From an uncultured Verrucomicrobiota bacterium (GTDB taxonomy: Bacteria; Verrucomicrobiota; Kiritimatiellia; RFP12; UBA1067), in NCBI GenBank assembly GCA_946615275.1, contig CAMOHV010000052.1, positions 1 to 7,184 of the forward strand: 7,184 nucleotides of DNA, given 5' to 3'. This document shows positions 5,628-7,184 of this stretch, in pieces. The translations under genes and the position numbers were made by a program. Every line of letters begins with the position of its first letter. Within the stretch, counting starts at the first letter, position 1. The notes below the pieces were generated by a model that did no database searches, had not been told where the DNA came from, and worked only from the letters and a program-made list of their open reading frames with translations.

Positions 5628-5661
5628 GCCCATGAAATATGGTATAATGTTGCCCATGAAA
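5628..5661 (+). repeat. 10-bp direct repeat bracketing the obg promoter
   Basis: GCCCATGAAA occurs at 5628-5637 and again at 5652-5661, exactly 24 bp apart, with the extended -10 between the copies. Each copy contains an ATG and the two are in the same frame (5632 and 5656). The second is the predicted obg start. The first would lie upstream of the transcription start predicted from the -10 and should not be translated from that promoter. Confidence 0.8.
5640..5648 (+). promoter_or_regulatory. Extended -10 promoter of obg
   Basis: TGGTATAAT (5640-5648) is a perfect TATAAT with extended -10 TG, placed 7 bp (GTTGCCC) before the ATG at 5656. An upstream CTAGCC (5625-5630) lies 12 bp before the hexamer, as in the GH2 promoter; the two 24-bp stretches agree at 20 positions. 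The expected transcription start is at or next to the ATG, and there is no Shine-Dalgarno sequence. The site argues that obg begins its own transcription unit although the preceding gene ends only 41 bp upstream. Confidence 0.75.
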
Positions 5662-6864
5662 ACGCGCACATTCATAGACCAAGTTGACGTCATCGTCCGC
5701 TCCGGCAAGGGCGGCGACGGCGCGGCGACGTTCCGCCGCGAGGCGCTCGTGCCGTTCGGCGGGCCCGACGGCGGCGACGGCGGGCGCGGCGGCGACGTGG
5801 TTCTGCGCGCCTCCACGCACGTCAACTCCCTCATCTCCATGTTCTTCGAGCCGCACCTCTTTGCGGAGAACGGCGTGCCCGGCTCCGGGCGGCAGTGCGC
5901 CGGCAAGCGCGGCAAGGATCTGGTGGTGGACGTGCCGCCCGGGACGCTCGTCACCGACTGCGACACCGGCGACGTCGTGGCCGACATCACGTCGCCCGGC
6001 GAGCGCGTCGTCGTCGCGCGCGGCGGCGCCGGCGGGTTCGGGAACGTCCACTTCAAGAGCTCCGTCAACCAGGCCCCCACCGAGCACACGCCGGGCGGCC
6101 CCGCCGAGGAGCGCCGCCTTCACCTGGAGCTCAAGACCATCGCGGACGCGGGCCTCCTGGGCTTCCCCAACGCCGGCAAGAGCTCTCTTCTCGCGCGCCT
6201 CTCCGCCGCGACGCCCAAGATCGCCTCCTACCCGTTCACAACAATCAATCCGATCGTCGGCACCATCGAATACCCCGACTGGGCGCAGATCCGCATGGCG
6301 GACGTCCCGGGCATAATCGAGGGCGCGTCGAGGGGCGTCGGCCTCGGCCTCGCCTTCCTGAAGCACCTGGAGCGCAGCCGCGTTTTGGTGTACGTGATAG
6401 ACATGGCCGGCACCGACAACCGCAGGCCCTGGGACGACTACCGCGTCCTCTCCGAGGAGATCGCCGCCTACAACGACGCCCTCCCGTCGCGCCCGTCGCT
6501 CGTCGTCGCCAACAAGATGGACCGCGCCGCCGCGCGCAGGAACCTCGCGCGCTTCGTGAAGGAGACGGGCGTCACGCCCATCGCCCTCAGCTGCGAACCG
6601 TCGCTCAAGGACCTCAGGGAGTACGCCGACCTAAAGGGCTACGCCGGCCCCGTTGGGCTGGACGCCTTCAAGGACGCCCTGCGCTCGCTCGTGAACCCCA
6701 AGCCGCGCGCGCACATACACCTCGACGCGGCACCTCCTCCGCTCTCGGAGATGCCCGACACCTCCGGCGACGAGATACCCGCCGAGGCACTGAAGTTCGC
6801 GACCTTCCTCAAGCTCGACGCGCCGAAGAAGAAGTCCCATCCCTCCCGCGGCAACATACATTGA
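5656..6864 (+). CDS. obg: Obg/CgtA family ribosome-associated GTPase
   Basis: A 402-residue essential-type GTPase that binds the large ribosomal subunit during maturation and links growth to stress signalling. The N-terminal Obg fold (about 1-158) shows the family's glycine-rich signatures: G-K-G-G-D-G near residue 17, G-G-P-D-G-G-D-G-G-R-G-G-D around 35-47, and A-R-G-G-A-G-G-F-G-N. The G domain has G1 GFPNAGKSS (169-177), switch I Y-P-F-T-T-I-N-P, G3 D-V-P-G (216-219) followed by I-I-E-G-A-S, and G4 N-K-M-D (286-289). G5 is S-C (312-313), where S-A is usual. After the G domain comes a tail of about 60 residues, rich in Pro, acidic, then Lys, with no recognisable OCT domain; many Obg proteins differ here. 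Start 5656 is preferred over the in-frame ATG at 5632 because the Obg fold begins at M-K-T-R-T-F-I-D and because the -10 box lies between the two ATGs. The usual rplU-rpmA partners are not in the window. Confidence 0.95.
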   Translation: MKTRTFIDQVDVIVRSGKGGDGAATFRREALVPFGGPDGGDGGRGGDVVLRASTHVNSLISMFFEPHLFAENGVPGSGRQCAGKRGKDLVVDVPPGTLVTDCDTGDVVADITSPGERVVVARGGAGGFGNVHFKSSVNQAPTEHTPGGPAEERRLHLELKTIADAGLLGFPNAGKSSLLARLSAATPKIASYPFTTINPIVGTIEYPDWAQIRMADVPGIIEGASRGVGLGLAFLKHLERSRVLVYVIDMAGTDNRRPWDDYRVLSEEIAAYNDALPSRPSLVVANKMDRAAARRNLARFVKETGVTPIALSCEPSLKDLREYADLKGYAGPVGLDAFKDALRSLVNPKPRAHIHLDAAPPPLSEMPDTSGDEIPAEALKFATFLKLDAPKKKSHPSRGNIH

Positions 6865-6884
6865 CAACGGGTGTTGCGTTCTGC

Positions 6885-6908
6885 GGCGTGAAATGGTAAA
6901 ATCACGCC
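6885..6908. promoter_or_regulatory. Inverted repeat flanking the -10 of the last gene (possible operator)
   Basis: GGCGTGA (6885-6891) and TCACGCC (6902-6908) are perfect reverse complements of 7 bp separated by 10 bp. The gap holds nearly all of the extended -10, and the right arm abuts the ATG at 6909. A dimeric repressor bound here would cover the promoter. As RNA, only the right-hand arm would be transcribed, so a transcribed hairpin is not expected. The region is short, so coincidence is possible. Confidence 0.4.
6894..6902 (+). promoter_or_regulatory. Extended -10 promoter of the last gene
   Basis: TGGTAAAAT (6894-6902) is identical to the apbE element and, like it, is followed by six bases (CACGCC) and then ATG. 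A TTGCGT at 6875-6880 with 16-bp spacing could act as a weak -35. The predicted transcription start is the A of the start codon. There is no Shine-Dalgarno sequence. Confidence 0.7.
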
Positions 6909-7184
6909 ATGAAGATAAACATAGCAGTTGCCGCCGCCGTCCTGGTCGGAGCCGTCCAGGCGGCCAATGTCATCTCTCCGCGCAACGCGCCGCATGCGCC
7001 CGAGATACTTTGCGAGAGCCCGGGCACGTGGGCGTTCGAGACTTCCACGGCGATGGACATGGGCCGCACCGTGTTCACGGTGCGGATGAAGTCCCCGTCG
7101 CCCGCGACGCCGCCCCAGTTCGACGTGTACTTCACCGAGAGCGGGGCCGACGCCCACAACCTCTGGGTGCCCATCTACGAGGCC
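6909..7184 (+). CDS. Exported protein of unknown function, N-terminal part (cut by window end)
   Basis: An uninterrupted frame of 92 codons runs from ATG 6909 to the right edge without a stop. Residues 1-18 look like a signal peptide: M-K-I-N, a hydrophobic Ala/Val core, and A-V-Q-A before Ala19-Asn20, a good signal peptidase I site. The mature part, with C-E-S-P-G-T-W-A-F-E-T, R-T-V-F-T-V-R-M-K-S and F-D-V-Y-F-T-E-S-G, looks like alternating beta-strands and ends near N-L-W-V-P. Such an N-terminal beta-rich domain could precede a secreted glycosidase catalytic domain (alpha-galactosidase-like proteins came to mind), but no catalytic motif is within the window and I do not assign a family. 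The start is supported by the extended -10 just upstream and by the signal peptide. It lies 44 bp after obg and is probably transcribed on its own. Confidence 0.75.
   Translation, partial: MKINIAVAAAVLVGAVQAANVISPRNAPHAPEILCESPGTWAFETSTAMDMGRTVFTVRMKSPSPATPPQFDVYFTESGADAHNLWVPIYEA

Noticed and set aside
5632..5634. The in-frame upstream ATG as the obg start.
   Set aside because: It lies upstream of the -10 box, and the added residues are not part of the Obg fold as I recognise it; the ATG at 5656 fits better.
5248..6366. A 372-codon antisense frame across the SWIM and obg genes.
   Set aside because: It spans two well-supported genes on the other strand and has no recognisable domain; it is a base-composition artefact.
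6861..6866. A perfect TTGACA just after obg as a -35 box for the last gene.
   Set aside because: It is 30 bp from the TAAAAT hexamer, far more than the usual 16-18 bp, and it overlaps the obg stop codon.
6862..6880. A terminator hairpin after obg formed by CAAC and GTTG.
   Set aside because: The stem is only 4 bp with no following T-run; I do not regard it as a terminator.

Overview
This is a G+C-rich (roughly two thirds G+C by eye), densely coding bacterial window with short intergenic gaps. It mixes housekeeping genes (Obg GTPase, RNA pseudouridine synthase, a ThyX-like protein) with secreted glycan-related genes (a large GH2 enzyme and the probable tail of an SGNH-type hydrolase). It resembles gut or rumen members of the Verrucomicrobiota/Kiritimatiellota/Lentisphaerota group. 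That placement is an impression from gene content and base composition, because no marker in the window settles taxonomy. I see no tRNA, rRNA, CRISPR array, insertion sequence, integrase or prophage module.

Layout. Bases 1-89 (+) are the last 28 codons of a gene that looks like an SGNH/GDSL hydrolase. It is convergent with an ApbE-type FAD:protein FMN transferase lipoprotein (98-1045, -). A 75-bp divergent intergenic region follows. It carries one promoter for each direction and a 7-bp tandem repeat. Next comes a tight four-gene cluster on the plus strand: a secreted GH2 glycosidase (1121-3517), a divergent ThyX-like protein (3523-4089), an RsuA/RluB-family pseudouridine synthase (4089-4811) and a SWIM zinc-finger protein (4823-5614). 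The junctions are +5, -1 and +11 bp. Then obg (5656-6864) and the start of an exported protein cut by the window end (6909-7184) each have their own promoter.

Regulation is the most striking signal. All four genes that begin a transcription unit (apbE, GH2, obg and the last gene) have an extended -10 element, TGnTAWAAT, ending only 6-9 bp before the ATG, and none has a Shine-Dalgarno sequence. A normal transcription start would fall on or within about 2-3 nt of the start codon, so these mRNAs are predicted to be leaderless or nearly so. The genes inside the GH2 cluster lack the element, and the first of them has an SD-like GGAG instead. The GH2 and obg promoters share 20 of 24 positions, including an upstream CTAGCC. 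In the apbE/GH2 intergenic region that CTAGCC is part of the tandem repeat.

How the genes work together: the GH2 enzyme probably acts on exported or extracellular glycans, while its downstream neighbours act in nucleotide metabolism, ribosome maturation and an unknown zinc-finger function. I see no biochemical pathway joining them; the arrangement may simply be co-transcription in a compact genome.
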